Assembly: GCA_963543015.1 (NCBI GenBank)
Contig: CAUTYZ010000003.1
Location: 124,001 to 188,000 of the forward strand
Direction: 5' to 3'
Length of the DNA: 64,000 bases
Source of the DNA: Alloscardovia sp963543015
GTDB lineage: Bacteria > Actinomycetota > Actinomycetes > Actinomycetales > Bifidobacteriaceae
Shown here: one piece after another, positions 8,094-18,094 of the stretch
How positions within the stretch are numbered: the stretch's first letter is position 1
How the letters are laid out: each line of letters opens with the position of its first letter
Made by a program: the position numbers and the translations under genes
Notes under the pieces: model-generated
Database searches by the model: none
What the model saw: only the letters and a program-made list of their open reading frames with translations
What the model was told of the DNA's origin: nothing

Positions 8094-10697
8094 TTACTCT
8101 TGTGGTGACGTGGATGAGGCGAAAATATCGTCAGAAATGTTTGACGAGAAATCGGACGCGGCGTCAGACGTGGCCTCTGATGTGGCGTCTGACATGGCGT
8201 TAGACGTGCCCGATGCTGCATCAGACGCATCTGATGCATGTGATGTGTCAGCTGGTTCTCCAGAGTCCTCGCTGCTTTCCGCAGACCGTCCACGAGAAAT
8301 TTGACGCTTAATTCCCAGCACTGCAAGAAGGATAGCTAATCCGAAAATTGCGTACCCTGCGTTGTCCATAATGGTGAACGAACTCGAAACAGTGATACTT
8401 TTCTTCGTGTTGATAATCGTACCTTCTGCAGTCGTGAGGTAAATCTGGAAAGTCGTCGTCCAGCCAGAAATTGCACGCACAGGAAGTGTGATTTGCTGCT
8501 CAGAATGGGCGGCAAGAGTAATGTCCTTCATGCCATCGATAGTAACTTCAGAGCGCACTTTTTCAGACGACATCGTGGCAACGTTGACCTTGAGAGAAAC
8601 AGGCAAATTATTGGACAAAGTCACAGGGACTGTCGCCGTTTCGCTTACGACATGCAACGATTGAGGAACGGAAATATTCACGCTGTTGAGCAGCTGCTGT
8701 GTTACTGCTGAATATGCCTTCAATGAGGATAATTTTTGAGGATTACGAGCATAGGTCGTAATGCTTAATCCCGAAAGAGATGAAGATGCAAAATTCTCTG
8801 TAAAGGTGGTGAGAGACTTCTGCCATGTTTGCAATTCATCAGAGGATAGCGCGCGTGACTGGTCTGCCTTACCGCGTGCCAAATCTTGCGGATTGCGAGA
8901 GTCCTTGGACGAGGATGGCGACTGGGCACTATCGACAACGCTTCCCAGGAAGCTCGTAATGCGGGACTTGTTTTTTTCAATCTGTGTCACGATTTCCGAA
9001 ATAGCTTGCGTGTTCCCCTTGCTCAGCTTGGCAGCATCTGCAATAAATTCATCTACTTCTGCAGAAGTATAAGGTGACTGCGCAGATACCAAAGAATCGA
9101 GGTTGCTCAAGTTCGTCCATGGAGCAGAGGACAAAACGTTGGTAAGAGAGGAAATAAACGATAAACGTTGTGTTGACAAATCGCTGGAAACGCTTGCCGC
9201 GTTTACGAGAATTGTGCGCTGCTCATACGGTGCTTGAGTCTCGTAAAATGCCGTTTGAGCGATGAAACGATTGAGAAGAGCTGCTGATGTATTTTCCGCA
9301 TCATCCTCAGCTTTATCTGAGGAAGCCTGTCCTTGTGCTAAAGTGCTCAATTCATTTTGTGCCGGAAGAACAGTCATGCGAGAACCATTGATGGTTGTCT
9401 GCGCTACGGAATTATGTACAGCACTATCAGATGAGGAGGAAAAACCTTGCGTTGCGATAACAGTCGAATACCCTAATGATTGCGCTGTTTTAAGAGCATT
9501 TTGTGACCATCCGCTCAAGCCGTCGATGGCTACAGAAGATGTGGATACTGATGACGCTTGTGCCGCCGAGAGTGAACTCGTGTGCTCACTATTTGCCAAG
9601 GATGAGATATCCATAGCAAAAGGCTGAATGGTGTGGGAAACCGACACGCTTGATGCATTGGACGAGCTGCTCGATTCGCTTGACTGCTCATTATTCAGAG
9701 CGCTCATGAGCTGGGGATCTGCCAAAATTTCCACGTTAGGATTATCTTGCTTAATTTTTGCAAGACGGGATACAGCGGAGGCATAGCATGTTTCACTCGA
9801 ATGTGAAGATTCGTGCGAAGAATCCGACGAATTGGCCGAGCCAGAGGTAGTGCTCGATGTAGTGTCAGAATTCGATCCGGAGTTCGAGTTTGTATGAGAA
9901 TCTTGGGAATTGTCATTCGATGAGGACTGAGACGATGAATTCGCGGATGAATTCTCAGATGATCCAAGGGATGTACCCGACAAAAGATTGCTCATAGAGT
10001 CCTGAGCATTTTGTGACGTATCAGAATTTGTCACGCATGCAGCGATATTTCCTTCACTGACAGGAACAGTGAATACGACATTGAGAGCTGGTAATGATTC
10101 AGAATTCGTTCCTGCATTAGAGCGGGTCAAAAAGGTATGAATGCTATGCGTTAACGCGTCATCATTGGACTGATAGCGAGCCAAAAGAGGGCGTGCACCC
10201 CACGTAGTCAGAGCTGCCAGTGCAGGGTCTGAAACATCGAGATGGACACGAACAGTAGCGCTTTTTCCTGCCTTCAATGCAGGTACATCAGCTTGGGCAA
10301 AAAGACTTAATGAACGAATAAATATATCCCCATCAGCCCACTTTTGCATAGCATCGGCCGTTTGGAATTCAAAACGAGGAGATGTCAAAAGCGTCAACGT
10401 TCCAGCAGATACATCCGCATCGCTTGTATTTGTGACAGTAAATTCTGCAAAATAACCAGAGTCAGCAGTGACGATACGCGTGGAATCTTTCAGAGTAAGG
10501 ATACGAGAGCTTTGAGTGGTGTCTTTATCGGCCGCATATGCAGGAGTGGATGCGACAGCAGATGTGACAGTGGATGCAAAGGGAAGAGCGGAGCCATCCA
10601 TGGAATGTGACATGCCTAAAGCGGCGATGCCCAGGGCAAGACCTGCTACTGTGGCAGCACAACGTGTTACAACTTGGGACAATGTAAAAGACGGCAT
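8094..10697 (-). CDS. DUF6049 family secreted, membrane-anchored protein
   Basis: 867 residues with an N-terminal signal peptide (hydrophobic stretch around residues 10-30, signal cleavage probably after AYA near residue 55), a large extracytoplasmic part, one C-terminal membrane helix (YAIFGLAILLAVLGI, about residues 795-810) and a cytoplasmic tail rich in Ser/Asp/Ala. The region around residues 240-300 is almost pure Ser/Asn/Thr, a flexible linker. The family is known mainly from its place next to murJ, NUDIX and cca genes in Actinomycetota; its function is unknown, although envelope work is likely. The start lies 3 bases after the NUDIX stop, so it is translationally coupled. Confidence 0.82.
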   Translation of the reverse strand: MPSFTLSQVVTRCAATVAGLALGIAALGMSHSMDGSALPFASTVTSAVASTPAYAADKDTTQSSRILTLKDSTRIVTADSGYFAEFTVTNTSDADVSAGTLTLLTSPRFEFQTADAMQKWADGDIFIRSLSLFAQADVPALKAGKSATVRVHLDVSDPALAALTTWGARPLLARYQSNDDALTHSIHTFLTRSNAGTNSESLPALNVVFTVPVSEGNIAACVTNSDTSQNAQDSMSNLLSGTSLGSSENSSANSSSQSSSNDNSQDSHTNSNSGSNSDTTSSTTSGSANSSDSSHESSHSSETCYASAVSRLAKIKQDNPNVEILADPQLMSALNNEQSSESSSSSNASSVSVSHTIQPFAMDISSLANSEHTSSLSAAQASSVSTSSVAIDGLSGWSQNALKTAQSLGYSTVIATQGFSSSSDSAVHNSVAQTTINGSRMTVLPAQNELSTLAQGQASSDKAEDDAENTSAALLNRFIAQTAFYETQAPYEQRTILVNAASVSSDLSTQRLSFISSLTNVLSSAPWTNLSNLDSLVSAQSPYTSAEVDEFIADAAKLSKGNTQAISEIVTQIEKNKSRITSFLGSVVDSAQSPSSSKDSRNPQDLARGKADQSRALSSDELQTWQKSLTTFTENFASSSLSGLSITTYARNPQKLSSLKAYSAVTQQLLNSVNISVPQSLHVVSETATVPVTLSNNLPVSLKVNVATMSSEKVRSEVTIDGMKDITLAAHSEQQITLPVRAISGWTTTFQIYLTTAEGTIINTKKSITVSSSFTIMDNAGYAIFGLAILLAVLGIKRQISRGRSAESSEDSGEPADTSHASDASDAASGTSNAMSDATSEATSDAASDFSSNISDDIFASSTSPQE

Positions 10698-10700
10698 AAG

Positions 10701-11714
10701 CTAAATGTCTTTCCTATGTTTCTTCGCGTATAACCACACAATTCGACGTTCATTAGGGTAACTCAAAACGTCTGTTAAGTCTTCAAATTTGACCCACGTA
10801 GCATCCTCTGCCTCATGATCAGGATCGCCTTCGACAGTTAAATAGCCGCCTGTCATACGTAAGGCATAGTGATGAACGAGCTTATGAATGCGCTGAGCGT
10901 CACCAGTAAACCAGTAATCAATTGTCGCGATAGAGTCGATGACTTCGCCCTTGATACCAGTTTCTTCAAAAATCTCACGAACAGCCGTCTCATCAGGAGT
11001 TTCGTCCTTTTCGATGTGACCTTTAGGAAGGCACCATTCCAAATGTCCTGAGCGAGAATGACGAGCGATGATAGCAACACGGTCTTGGTCGTCGAAAACT
11101 AAGCCGCCTGCCGAATATTCGCGGACAACAGGTAAATCGCGGTTATCCAATGATGCAAACGTAACAGGACCGTCTTCCCTTTTACGAGCCATAATTGCCG
11201 GTGTAGGGACTGAATCATGAACTTCCTCGATGGCTTCGCGCAAAGTTGCTAAATTGAGCGCGCGCAATTCATCAAATGGATGTGACGCGCGTGTATTATC
11301 GCGGTCGCTCGCGGAAGAACTGTGTGAACCGTTTGAGCTGTCCGACGTGCCCACAGATGTGCCTACAGGTGAATTTCCCTGTGACGATGATGCAGTATCG
11401 ACGTCTGTTGCATCGTCTGTCAGATCTGTTAAATCTGTCAGAGGAGAGTGGCTGGACGTCGAATACAGAGGAACGATTGAGCTCGAAATGCTACTAAAGT
11501 GCGAGGAAAGCCCCTGCGTGTCGAGCTCGAGGTCATACTCAGCGCGATACTCCTCATCCTCCATAAAATAACCACTGGAGTAATGAGAGGAATACGCTAT
11601 CTCGATGCGTTCCGCAGAGTCGTCATTTCCTTGAGATTCTGGAGTTTTTTGGGCAGACTGAGCTGCAGCGTGCGCCCGCTGAAGCATACGTTTAAGGTCT
11701 GCCGGATTAATCAT
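10701..11714 (-). CDS. NUDIX hydrolase with long low-complexity N-terminal region
   Basis: The C-terminal ~150 residues form a NUDIX domain. The box is GHIEKDETPDETAVREIFEETGI, matching GX5EX7REUXEEXGU, and hydrolyses a nucleoside-diphosphate-linked substrate. The N-terminal ~190 residues are acidic and Ser/Thr/Asp-rich with no recognised fold. I chose the ATG at 11714 (MINPADLKRML); in-frame alternatives are the ATG at 11723 and a GTG at 11834, none with a clear ribosome site. The gene is divergent from cca and leads a chain that continues into the DUF6049 gene and murJ. This order (cca / NUDIX / DUF6049 / murJ) is conserved in actinobacteria. The substrate is unknown. Confidence 0.82.
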   Translation of the reverse strand: MINPADLKRMLQRAHAAAQSAQKTPESQGNDDSAERIEIAYSSHYSSGYFMEDEEYRAEYDLELDTQGLSSHFSSISSSIVPLYSTSSHSPLTDLTDLTDDATDVDTASSSQGNSPVGTSVGTSDSSNGSHSSSASDRDNTRASHPFDELRALNLATLREAIEEVHDSVPTPAIMARKREDGPVTFASLDNRDLPVVREYSAGGLVFDDQDRVAIIARHSRSGHLEWCLPKGHIEKDETPDETAVREIFEETGIKGEVIDSIATIDYWFTGDAQRIHKLVHHYALRMTGGYLTVEGDPDHEAEDATWVKFEDLTDVLSYPNERRIVWLYAKKHRKDI

Positions 11715-11900
11715 AAAAACCATTTTACTTGCCACTGTGTGCAGGTGGGGTAACGGAAAGTGAAAAGGTGCGCTAAAATCGATATTTGGTTCAACTTTTA
11801 GCGTGACATACCGTGCGACAACCCGTGCCAGCACACCAGTACGCCCCTTGTTAGCGACCCATGCTAATGACCCATGCGAGCTGCCTTAGAAAGGATACTT

Positions 11901-13334
11901 GTGGATTTTGCAGTTTCACCCGTAGCGATTGAATTAGGCGAACTCTTTGACAAGCATGGGTTTGAATTGGCATTAGTGGGTGGGCCGGTACGCGATTTGC
12001 TTTTGAACCGGCCGGCACATGATTTAGATTTTTGCACTTCTGCCCGTCCTGATGAATTCGAACCATTACTGAAAAAATGGAGTAATGGCGACGGTTTCTG
12101 GGATATGGGACGTAAATTTGGCACATTGGGCGCATTGAAGCGGATGCCAGATGGCAAAGAATATTCTGTAGAAGTGACCACATATCGCTCAGATACATAT
12201 GAGTCTGATTCTCGAAAGCCGGAAGTGAATTATGGCGATAGTCTCGAAGGTGATTTGTCACGTCGAGATTTCACGATTAATGCCATGGCTATCCGCGTGC
12301 CAAGTTTGGAATTCGTTGATCCTTTTGATGGTCGACGTGATATCGAGCGGAAAATTTTGCGCACACCTGTCGAGCCAGAGCAGTCATTTGATGACGATCC
12401 ATTGCGTATGATGCGTGCGGTTCGTTTTGTGGCACAGCTAGGTTTTAGAATCGGACTCGATACTGCGGAAGCTTTGTATGATATGGCTCCTCGTATTGAG
12501 ATTGTTTCGGCTGAGCGTGTGCGCGATGAATTATGCAAATTGCTGCTTGCGGATCATCCACGAGAAGGCTTGGAAGCATTGGTCGAATCTGGTTTGGCAG
12601 AATTTGTACTGCCAGAATTGCCAGATCTTGCGCTGGAAATTGACGAGGAATATCGCCATAAGGATGTGTACGACCATACATTGCAAGTTCTCGAACGTGC
12701 AATTGCTCTGGAAACAGATGACGATGGTCCTGTTCCTGCCCCAGACTTGACCTTGCGGCTTGCGGCAATTATGCACGATGTCGGAAAACCTCGTACGCGC
12801 AAATATGAAGCAAACGGGAAAGTGACCTTCATGCATCATGATGCAGTGGGCGCTAAAATGACCAAAAAGCGTTTGAAGGCTCTGCATTTCGACAACCAAA
12901 TGGTGTCGGATGTGAGCAAATTAGTCGATATGCATTTGCGATTCCACGGATACGTGGATGAACGGTGGAGTGATGCTGCGGTACGTCGATATGTTAAGGA
13001 CTCTGGTGATTTATACCATCGCCTGAATCGCTTAACTCGTGCGGATGCAACCACTCAAAACAAAGCGAAAGAGCGGATGTTTGCTCAGGCAATGGACGAT
13101 TTGGAAGATCGTGTCATTGAACTGAAGAAAAAGGAAGATTTTGATGCAATTCGTCCGGATATCAACGGCGAAGAGATTATGGAAATCTTAGGAATTACTC
13201 CAGGTCCTGAAGTGGGCAAAGCGTACAAGCATATGCTTGATTATCGTTTGGATAATGGTCCTGTCGAGCATGATGAAGCTGTGGCTGAACTGAAGCGCTG
13301 GTATAGCGAAACTCAAACTCAAGAGGAATCTTAG
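11901..13334 (+). CDS. cca: CCA tRNA nucleotidyltransferase
   Basis: Adds or repairs the 3' CCA end of tRNAs. The N-terminal nucleotidyltransferase motif is LVGGPVRDLLLNRPAHDLDF, with the metal-binding D-x-D in HDLDF. Next is the ERMRDE-like segment SAERVRDELCKLL. The C-terminal half has an HD domain with IMHDVGKPRTRK and FMHHD, as in actinobacterial PcnA-type enzymes. I chose the GTG at 11901 because AAAGGA lies 5-6 bases before it; an ATG at 11874 would add nine residues but lacks a ribosome site. Length is then 477 residues, usual for this group. The gene stands alone, divergent from the NUDIX gene. Confidence 0.92.
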   Translation: MDFAVSPVAIELGELFDKHGFELALVGGPVRDLLLNRPAHDLDFCTSARPDEFEPLLKKWSNGDGFWDMGRKFGTLGALKRMPDGKEYSVEVTTYRSDTYESDSRKPEVNYGDSLEGDLSRRDFTINAMAIRVPSLEFVDPFDGRRDIERKILRTPVEPEQSFDDDPLRMMRAVRFVAQLGFRIGLDTAEALYDMAPRIEIVSAERVRDELCKLLLADHPREGLEALVESGLAEFVLPELPDLALEIDEEYRHKDVYDHTLQVLERAIALETDDDGPVPAPDLTLRLAAIMHDVGKPRTRKYEANGKVTFMHHDAVGAKMTKKRLKALHFDNQMVSDVSKLVDMHLRFHGYVDERWSDAAVRRYVKDSGDLYHRLNRLTRADATTQNKAKERMFAQAMDDLEDRVIELKKKEDFDAIRPDINGEEIMEILGITPGPEVGKAYKHMLDYRLDNGPVEHDEAVAELKRWYSETQTQEES

Positions 13335-13495
13335 GAGTAAACTCAGAAGTAGAACGAAGCGTAGTACTAGCGGTCGCTCGGTGCACGGTGGGATGCATGG
13401 AGAATCACGCTTAGAGCCGCACATAGACCTACGTATAGAGTACCGTACATTGAGTAACGCGCGAAAGCAAGCAAAATAAATAGCTGGTAGTAATA

Positions 13496-13535
13496 GTTAA
13501 AGGGCGAAAGTTCATAAGAACCTTCGCCCTTTAAC
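13496..13535. terminator. Bidirectional terminator between cca and the LytR_C gene
   Basis: 13-bp perfect stem (13496-13508 with 13523-13535), one A-C mismatch, then a further 4-bp stem with loop ATAA. It lies between convergent genes. The 160 bases before it after cca hold nothing I recognise. Confidence 0.8.
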
Positions 13536-13553
13536 GTATAAGTCTTGCCGACG

Positions 13554-14174
13554 TTATACAGCTTGATGTTCTGATGCCTTAGGCAAATCCTTCAAATCAT
13601 CTGCTGAAACGCAATTGGTCGCACCTACAAGCTTTGAACCAGCCTTTGGTGTCTTGGTCTTGCTGACCAAATTATCGAAAGACGAACCAATAACGACATC
13701 GATAAGCTTGTCAGAACGGTCATCCATACGCAAAATTGCATCTGTAAATTGCTCAGCCAGAGTGTATGCCTGTGTAATAGCATTCTTACCGAAATGAATT
13801 TCCGTACGCTGCAAGACGGTAGATGAATCATAATCGCCAATTCCCTGAAGAATGAAACCGCGATTACGCAATTCTTCGCCGACCGCACTACCCAAGCCGG
13901 TCTTGTTTGTACCATTCAATACGCGAATAGTCACGTCGGATGAATTAAGCGAAACAGTATCCTTTGCAGGGCAAGCCGTCACAACGCCGAAGTTTGTACT
14001 ACTATTTGCTTCCTGGACATGATGGGATGGTGAGAAAACTCCCCATGCTCCTGGAAGAGAAATAAGAAGTGCGATGACTAGGAAGCCGATAGTGGCACTC
14101 AAAATCATTCGCTGGCGTGCCTGTAAATATAGGCGGCGCTGTTCGCGCTCATTCTTAACAGTGCTGTCTGGCAT
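13554..14174 (-). CDS. LytR C-terminal (LytR_C) domain membrane protein
   Basis: 206 residues. A short basic cytoplasmic start (KNEREQRRLYLQARQR) is followed by one membrane helix (ILSATIGFLVIALLISLPGAWG) and an extracellular LytR_C domain with VTIRVLNGTNKTGLGSAVGEEL and the motif that follows it. LytR_C domains occur at the end of LytR-CpsA-Psr wall-polymer ligases or alone, as here, and are thought to act at the cell wall. A good GGAGG ribosome site precedes the start. A parS site lies about 80 bases upstream of the start. Exact function is unknown. Confidence 0.82.
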   Translation of the reverse strand: MPDSTVKNEREQRRLYLQARQRMILSATIGFLVIALLISLPGAWGVFSPSHHVQEANSSTNFGVVTACPAKDTVSLNSSDVTIRVLNGTNKTGLGSAVGEELRNRGFILQGIGDYDSSTVLQRTEIHFGKNAITQAYTLAEQFTDAILRMDDRSDKLIDVVIGSSFDNLVSKTKTPKAGSKLVGATNCVSADDLKDLPKASEHQAV

Positions 14175-14252
14175 TGTATCCTCCGTCTACTCTTCAGTAA
14201 TTCTATACGTACTACGTGTCTTGTAAAAGGTGTCAGTTCATGAACTCACGAA

Positions 14253-14268
14253 TGTTTCACGTGAAACA
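14253..14268. promoter_or_regulatory. parS: parS site between rsmA and the LytR_C gene
   Basis: Perfect 16-base TGTTTCACGTGAAACA. The dyad extends by three bases on each side (14250-14271), and an extra half-site TGAAACATTC follows at 14272-14281. It is intergenic. Confidence 0.95.
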
Positions 14269-14349
14269 TTCTGAAACATTCACTTTCGATCGTTCTTCTT
14301 GCGCATGTGTCTTCTATACGCTTATACGCGCTTATGCGCTTTATACGCT

Positions 14350-15276
14350 CTACTTGGACGTCTCCTCAGCTTCTTGCGCTTGGGCGAGAGCGATAAATTC
14401 GTCAATTGTCAGCGTTTCGCCACGTCTGCTGGAGTCAATTCCCGCTGCTTCGAAAGCAGTATCGGAAACGGTTTTCTTCAAAACAGCACGTAAAGTTTTG
14501 CGGCGCTGACTGAATGCTGCATCGATAAGCGCAAAAACGCGTTCGCGAAGAGTTTCGTTAGTGTTCGCGTTTGTAGCAGCGTCATTGTGCACGAGTTCGT
14601 ACAGCGGGTGAGAAGCATCGTAACGATGGAATTCAACGAGCGCTGAATCCACGTGTGGGGCTGGCCAGAAAACATTGCGACCAATGACGCCAGCTGGTGT
14701 GGCGGTACCGTACCATGCGAGTTTTACGCTAGGTACTCCGTACACTTTACTTCCTGGCTGAGCGCTCAAACGGTCAGCAACCTCTTTTTGAACCATGACA
14801 ACGAAAGACTCAATCTGCGAAAAACGTTCAAGCATTGTCAAAATAATGGGCGTTGCCACATTGTAAGGAAGATTAGCCGCCAGAGTCAGTGCAGTATCGG
14901 AATTTAACCCTGTGTTGTCAGGAGTTGCCTTCAGCGCGTCCATCTCCACAACGCGCAAACGCTGTGAAGCATCTGGCATATACTCGGCGATAGTGTGTGG
15001 CAAACGTTCAGCAACAGGTGTGTCAATTTCAATTGCTGTCACCTGAGCGCCTGTCTCGAGAAGACCGAGGGTTAATGATCCTAAGCCTGGTCCAACCTCG
15101 ACAACTGTAGAATCGCTGGAAACGCCTGCTGTGCGAACGATTTTACGAACAGTTCCCGGGTCTATGACAAAATTTTGCCCGAATTTTTTAGTTGGCGAAA
15201 TCCCTGCGGCTGCGGCAATAGCGCGAATATCGGAAGCGCCTAAAAGTCCGCCGTTGTGTGAATCTTCTACAGTCAT
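14350..15276 (-). CDS. rsmA: 16S rRNA (adenine1518-N6/adenine1519-N6)-dimethyltransferase
   Basis: KsgA/RsmA enzyme, which dimethylates two adenines in the 3' hairpin of 16S rRNA. The 308-residue protein shows the family start KKFGQNFVIDPGTVRKIV, the SAM motif VVEVGPGLGSLTLGLL, and the catalytic NLPYN motif (ANLPYNVATPI). It lies 10 bases after the stop of the G5/transglycosylase gene with no clear ribosome site, so its translation may be coupled to it. This pairing of an Rpf/G5 protein with rsmA is typical for actinobacteria. Confidence 0.95.
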   Translation of the reverse strand: MTVEDSHNGGLLGASDIRAIAAAAGISPTKKFGQNFVIDPGTVRKIVRTAGVSSDSTVVEVGPGLGSLTLGLLETGAQVTAIEIDTPVAERLPHTIAEYMPDASQRLRVVEMDALKATPDNTGLNSDTALTLAANLPYNVATPIILTMLERFSQIESFVVMVQKEVADRLSAQPGSKVYGVPSVKLAWYGTATPAGVIGRNVFWPAPHVDSALVEFHRYDASHPLYELVHNDAATNANTNETLRERVFALIDAAFSQRRKTLRAVLKKTVSDTAFEAAGIDSSRRGETLTIDEFIALAQAQEAEETSK

Positions 15277-15286
15277 AGCTTAAAGT

Positions 15287-16729
15287 TTAATACCAACCCG
15301 TTCTTTTGCTGTGATCTTGTGCTTGAAGCGGTGAGCCGTAACGATTTTTAATGTAATTGAGGCCCCAATTAATTTGGATGGATGCATCGTCTCGCCAGTT
15401 CGCGCCATAAATAGCCATCTTGGATCCTGGCAACGATTGAGGAATGCCGTATGCGCCTGAAGATCGGTTTTCGGCGTTCCAGCGCCAGCCGGATTCGCGA
15501 TTCCATAGCCATTCAAGAGCGCTCCAATTTGCTCCGGTCCAGCCGTACTGTGCTGCTGCAGCTTGCGCATAAGCTTTTGCTTGAGCGACGGTTGGGTGCC
15601 ACAAGCCGCTTTGCTGCTGGGCTTTTGCAGCATCTTCACGGGCTTTCTGAGCTTTTGCTTCTTCTGCAGCCTTTTGTGCCTTTGCAGCTTCTTCCTGCTT
15701 TGCTTTCTCAGCTTCAGCCTTTTTCTGAGCATCGGACTTCTGAGTGTCAGAGTCTGAATTGCTTTGGTTTTGCTGCTGGTCTTGAGATTGTGACGATGAG
15801 CTGTCCGAAGACGAATTGTCCTTCTGCGAGGAATTATTATCAGAAGACGAATCTTGTGACGACTCAGAAGTTTGAGGCTTCTTCGTGCCAACATGGATGA
15901 TTTCATCTTGTGGATCGCGTGTGACAATTTCCTTCGTCACTTCACTGGATTCCACAGTTCCATCGGCGAGAGTATTTCGCAAATACTGTGTCTTCGTACC
16001 GGCGATTCCCTGCTGAACGACTGAAGTTGTCCCCTCGTCCATAGTGTCATCATCAACGGTTACAGAAGAATATGGAATGGACACTTCGCGTGTAGAGTCG
16101 CTGTATGTAATGCGGACAACTCGCAAAATCGTCGTATTTCCGTCCTGCTCTACGCTGACACGATCATGCTGACCGATATTAATTCCCTGAGAATCAAGAA
16201 TGGAAGCAGCAGTAAGTTTGCCATCAGGAGCAACAGTCGTTTTACCATCAGCAATTACTGTGACAGGGCCATCTGCGTTAATGACGAAGCCGCCCGTCAA
16301 TTTGTTATAAATATTCGAAATATTGACGGTAATTTTGACAGCATTCTTTTCGTTTTGCTTGAAAAGTTTCAAAAGCTGATCCGCGCTCGTCGCATACGTC
16401 CAGAACGACACCTCGTGTCCGTCAATGGTAATTTTCGACTCATATGCCGTACGAACGACGACAGAAGAATTATTAGTTAAGCGATCTCCGGAACTCGACG
16501 TGACAAAATCATGCGTTTTCACGGATACGTTCTGTTCGCGAAGGAGACCGTCGACGCTAATGGCGAGGGTGTGCACATGGCTGGTTTTGCCGTTCACAGT
16601 AAGAGCAACTGCCTTGTAGACGCCGACAAAGAATGACGATATAAGCACGATAAGGCTTACGAGGGCCACAAGAGCAATGCGCCAACGTCTGCGCGTGATA
16701 AATCGCTGTGGTGTCCATCGAGTGGCCAT
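15287..16729 (-). CDS. Secreted G5-domain protein with transglycosylase-like C-terminus (Rpf/Apf-like)
   Basis: 480 residues. A basic start and one hydrophobic segment (about residues 17-38) act as a signal anchor. DUF348-like repeats (segments starting ALTVNGKTSHVHTL and KITIDGHEVSF) precede a G5 domain around residues 215-290. A Ser/Gln-rich linker and a Lys/Ala-rich coiled-coil stretch lead to the C-terminal ~95 residues, with WLWNRESGWRWNAENRSSG, AYGIPQSLPGSKM and the end motif KRTGWY, a lysozyme-like transglycosylase fold. It probably cleaves peptidoglycan during growth or resuscitation. The ATG at 16729 has TAAGGAGA before it; the frame extends upstream to 16822 without a ribosome site. 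It is upstream of rsmA, as is usual for rpf-type genes. Confidence 0.88.
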   Translation of the reverse strand: MATRWTPQRFITRRRWRIALVALVSLIVLISSFFVGVYKAVALTVNGKTSHVHTLAISVDGLLREQNVSVKTHDFVTSSSGDRLTNNSSVVVRTAYESKITIDGHEVSFWTYATSADQLLKLFKQNEKNAVKITVNISNIYNKLTGGFVINADGPVTVIADGKTTVAPDGKLTAASILDSQGINIGQHDRVSVEQDGNTTILRVVRITYSDSTREVSIPYSSVTVDDDTMDEGTTSVVQQGIAGTKTQYLRNTLADGTVESSEVTKEIVTRDPQDEIIHVGTKKPQTSESSQDSSSDNNSSQKDNSSSDSSSSQSQDQQQNQSNSDSDTQKSDAQKKAEAEKAKQEEAAKAQKAAEEAKAQKAREDAAKAQQQSGLWHPTVAQAKAYAQAAAAQYGWTGANWSALEWLWNRESGWRWNAENRSSGAYGIPQSLPGSKMAIYGANWRDDASIQINWGLNYIKNRYGSPLQAQDHSKRTGWY

Positions 16730-16979
16730 TGGTCTCCTTACGTGCCTGATGTCCTCGTGATTGAAGTTTTGTGCTGGATGCAGTGCATGGTTACAACGCA
16801 TGTGTACAGTGTGGCTCAGCACAGAAAATTTGCTTCGTAACCTTCACTAGTGTAATTTGCGCGTGCTGTACAGTGCGATAGATCGCTCATATGTGAACGA
16901 TAACTTCATATCACACGGGTGTAGTTTGGTGTGGAAAACTACCCGAAAGACGGAGAGCACTTGAAAACTGAACGTTTGA

Positions 16980-18014
16980 CTATCGTGTCGAGGCTCGTTT
17001 AACTAATGATGGTTGCAGAAGAGTCGTGCCGTGAACGTGAGCATCGCTATTTCCCATGTAATCCAGCATTTGTATCATAGCTTTGCGGCCGATATCTGCA
17101 GCTGGTGCTTCGACACAGGTCAATGGCATATAACCAACTGGCTCAATCATTGCCTCCTCACATGAAATAACACTTATCTCATCAGGTACGTCAATATTGT
17201 GTTTGGTAAGTGCATTAAGAACGCCAATGCCGACAGAAGTTGTTACTGTGATGATTCCATCGGGGCGTTCATTACTTGGAATATCAAGCATAGAGACAGC
17301 GGAATCGTACCCATCAGAAGGGTCAAGACCGCCGGTATCAATGGTGACGAGAGAGGATTTTTTACCAGATGCTTGGCTGAGCATCACAGCTTTTTGAATT
17401 CCAAGCTGACGGTTTTGTACTGATTCATAGTCAAAAGAATGAGCAAAGAAAAACAAACGTGTGCAACCAGTTCTCAGCAGTTCTTCAGCGGCAATTTGCC
17501 CAGCAAGAACGTTGTCTGTCATCACAGAACATACAGGCTGAGTATCCCTTGGGTTGGTATGGTCGACGAGAATTATAGGAATTCCTGCTGCTCGTGCGGC
17601 TGCTACATCTTCAGGCGAATTTTCCACCGTGCATAAAATAATTCCCGCCACATTCATCTGAATAAGCAAGTTCACCATATCGGTCTGGCGCTGGCAATCA
17701 GAAAAAGAATTAAGCCCGATAACTTGCATATCGTGCTCTTCACAGACTTCTTGGACACCCTCAAAAATGGAAGTAAAAAGGGATAACTCGATGTCGGACA
17801 TGATAAAACCGATGACGGGGGTAGTGGGTGAGGATGGTATGTGCCCACTTGTGCGGCGAGGAACGTACCCTAATTCCTTGATAGCAGAGCTAATTTTTGT
17901 TTTTAATGAGGACGAGACTCGATCTGGGTAGTTGAGATAATTTGAAACAGTGCCAATAGATACGCCTGCATATCGTGCGATATCTGATACGCCAACCTTT
18001 TTATCTGCGGTCAT
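16980..18014 (-). CDS. LacI-family transcriptional regulator
   Basis: 344-residue repressor. The N-terminal helix-turn-helix is VGVSDIARYAGVSIGTVSNYLNYPDRVS (about residues 7-34), with the hinge ELGYVPR. A periplasmic-binding-like sugar domain follows, with the usual VDHTNP, LFFFAHS and PDGIITV segments. The ATG at 18014 has GGGAG upstream; the frame extends to 18047. It is divergent from an MFS transporter and a GH78 alpha-L-rhamnosidase, so it probably senses a rhamnoside or its breakdown product. Candidate binding repeats lie in the 235-base divergent region. Confidence 0.9.
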   Translation of the reverse strand: MTADKKVGVSDIARYAGVSIGTVSNYLNYPDRVSSSLKTKISSAIKELGYVPRRTSGHIPSSPTTPVIGFIMSDIELSLFTSIFEGVQEVCEEHDMQVIGLNSFSDCQRQTDMVNLLIQMNVAGIILCTVENSPEDVAAARAAGIPIILVDHTNPRDTQPVCSVMTDNVLAGQIAAEELLRTGCTRLFFFAHSFDYESVQNRQLGIQKAVMLSQASGKKSSLVTIDTGGLDPSDGYDSAVSMLDIPSNERPDGIITVTTSVGIGVLNALTKHNIDVPDEISVISCEEAMIEPVGYMPLTCVEAPAADIGRKAMIQMLDYMGNSDAHVHGTTLLQPSLVKRASTR

Positions 18015-18094
18015 AAAACGCTCCCTTGCAGTAAAAATTATCTCCAACTAAAAACTCTACTTAAAAGTATAAAACTATATATCCATGTTGCTAA

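Noticed and set aside
15280..15927. 215-codon Lys/Arg-rich frame overlapping the G5/transglycosylase gene
   Set aside because: An out-of-frame shadow of the Ser/Gln and Lys/Ala-rich linker; the real frame has a transglycosylase domain.
16730..16979. CTGTACAG palindrome near 16870 as an operator
   Set aside because: A single 8-base palindrome in a 250-base promoter region is not more than chance; no second copy was found nearby.
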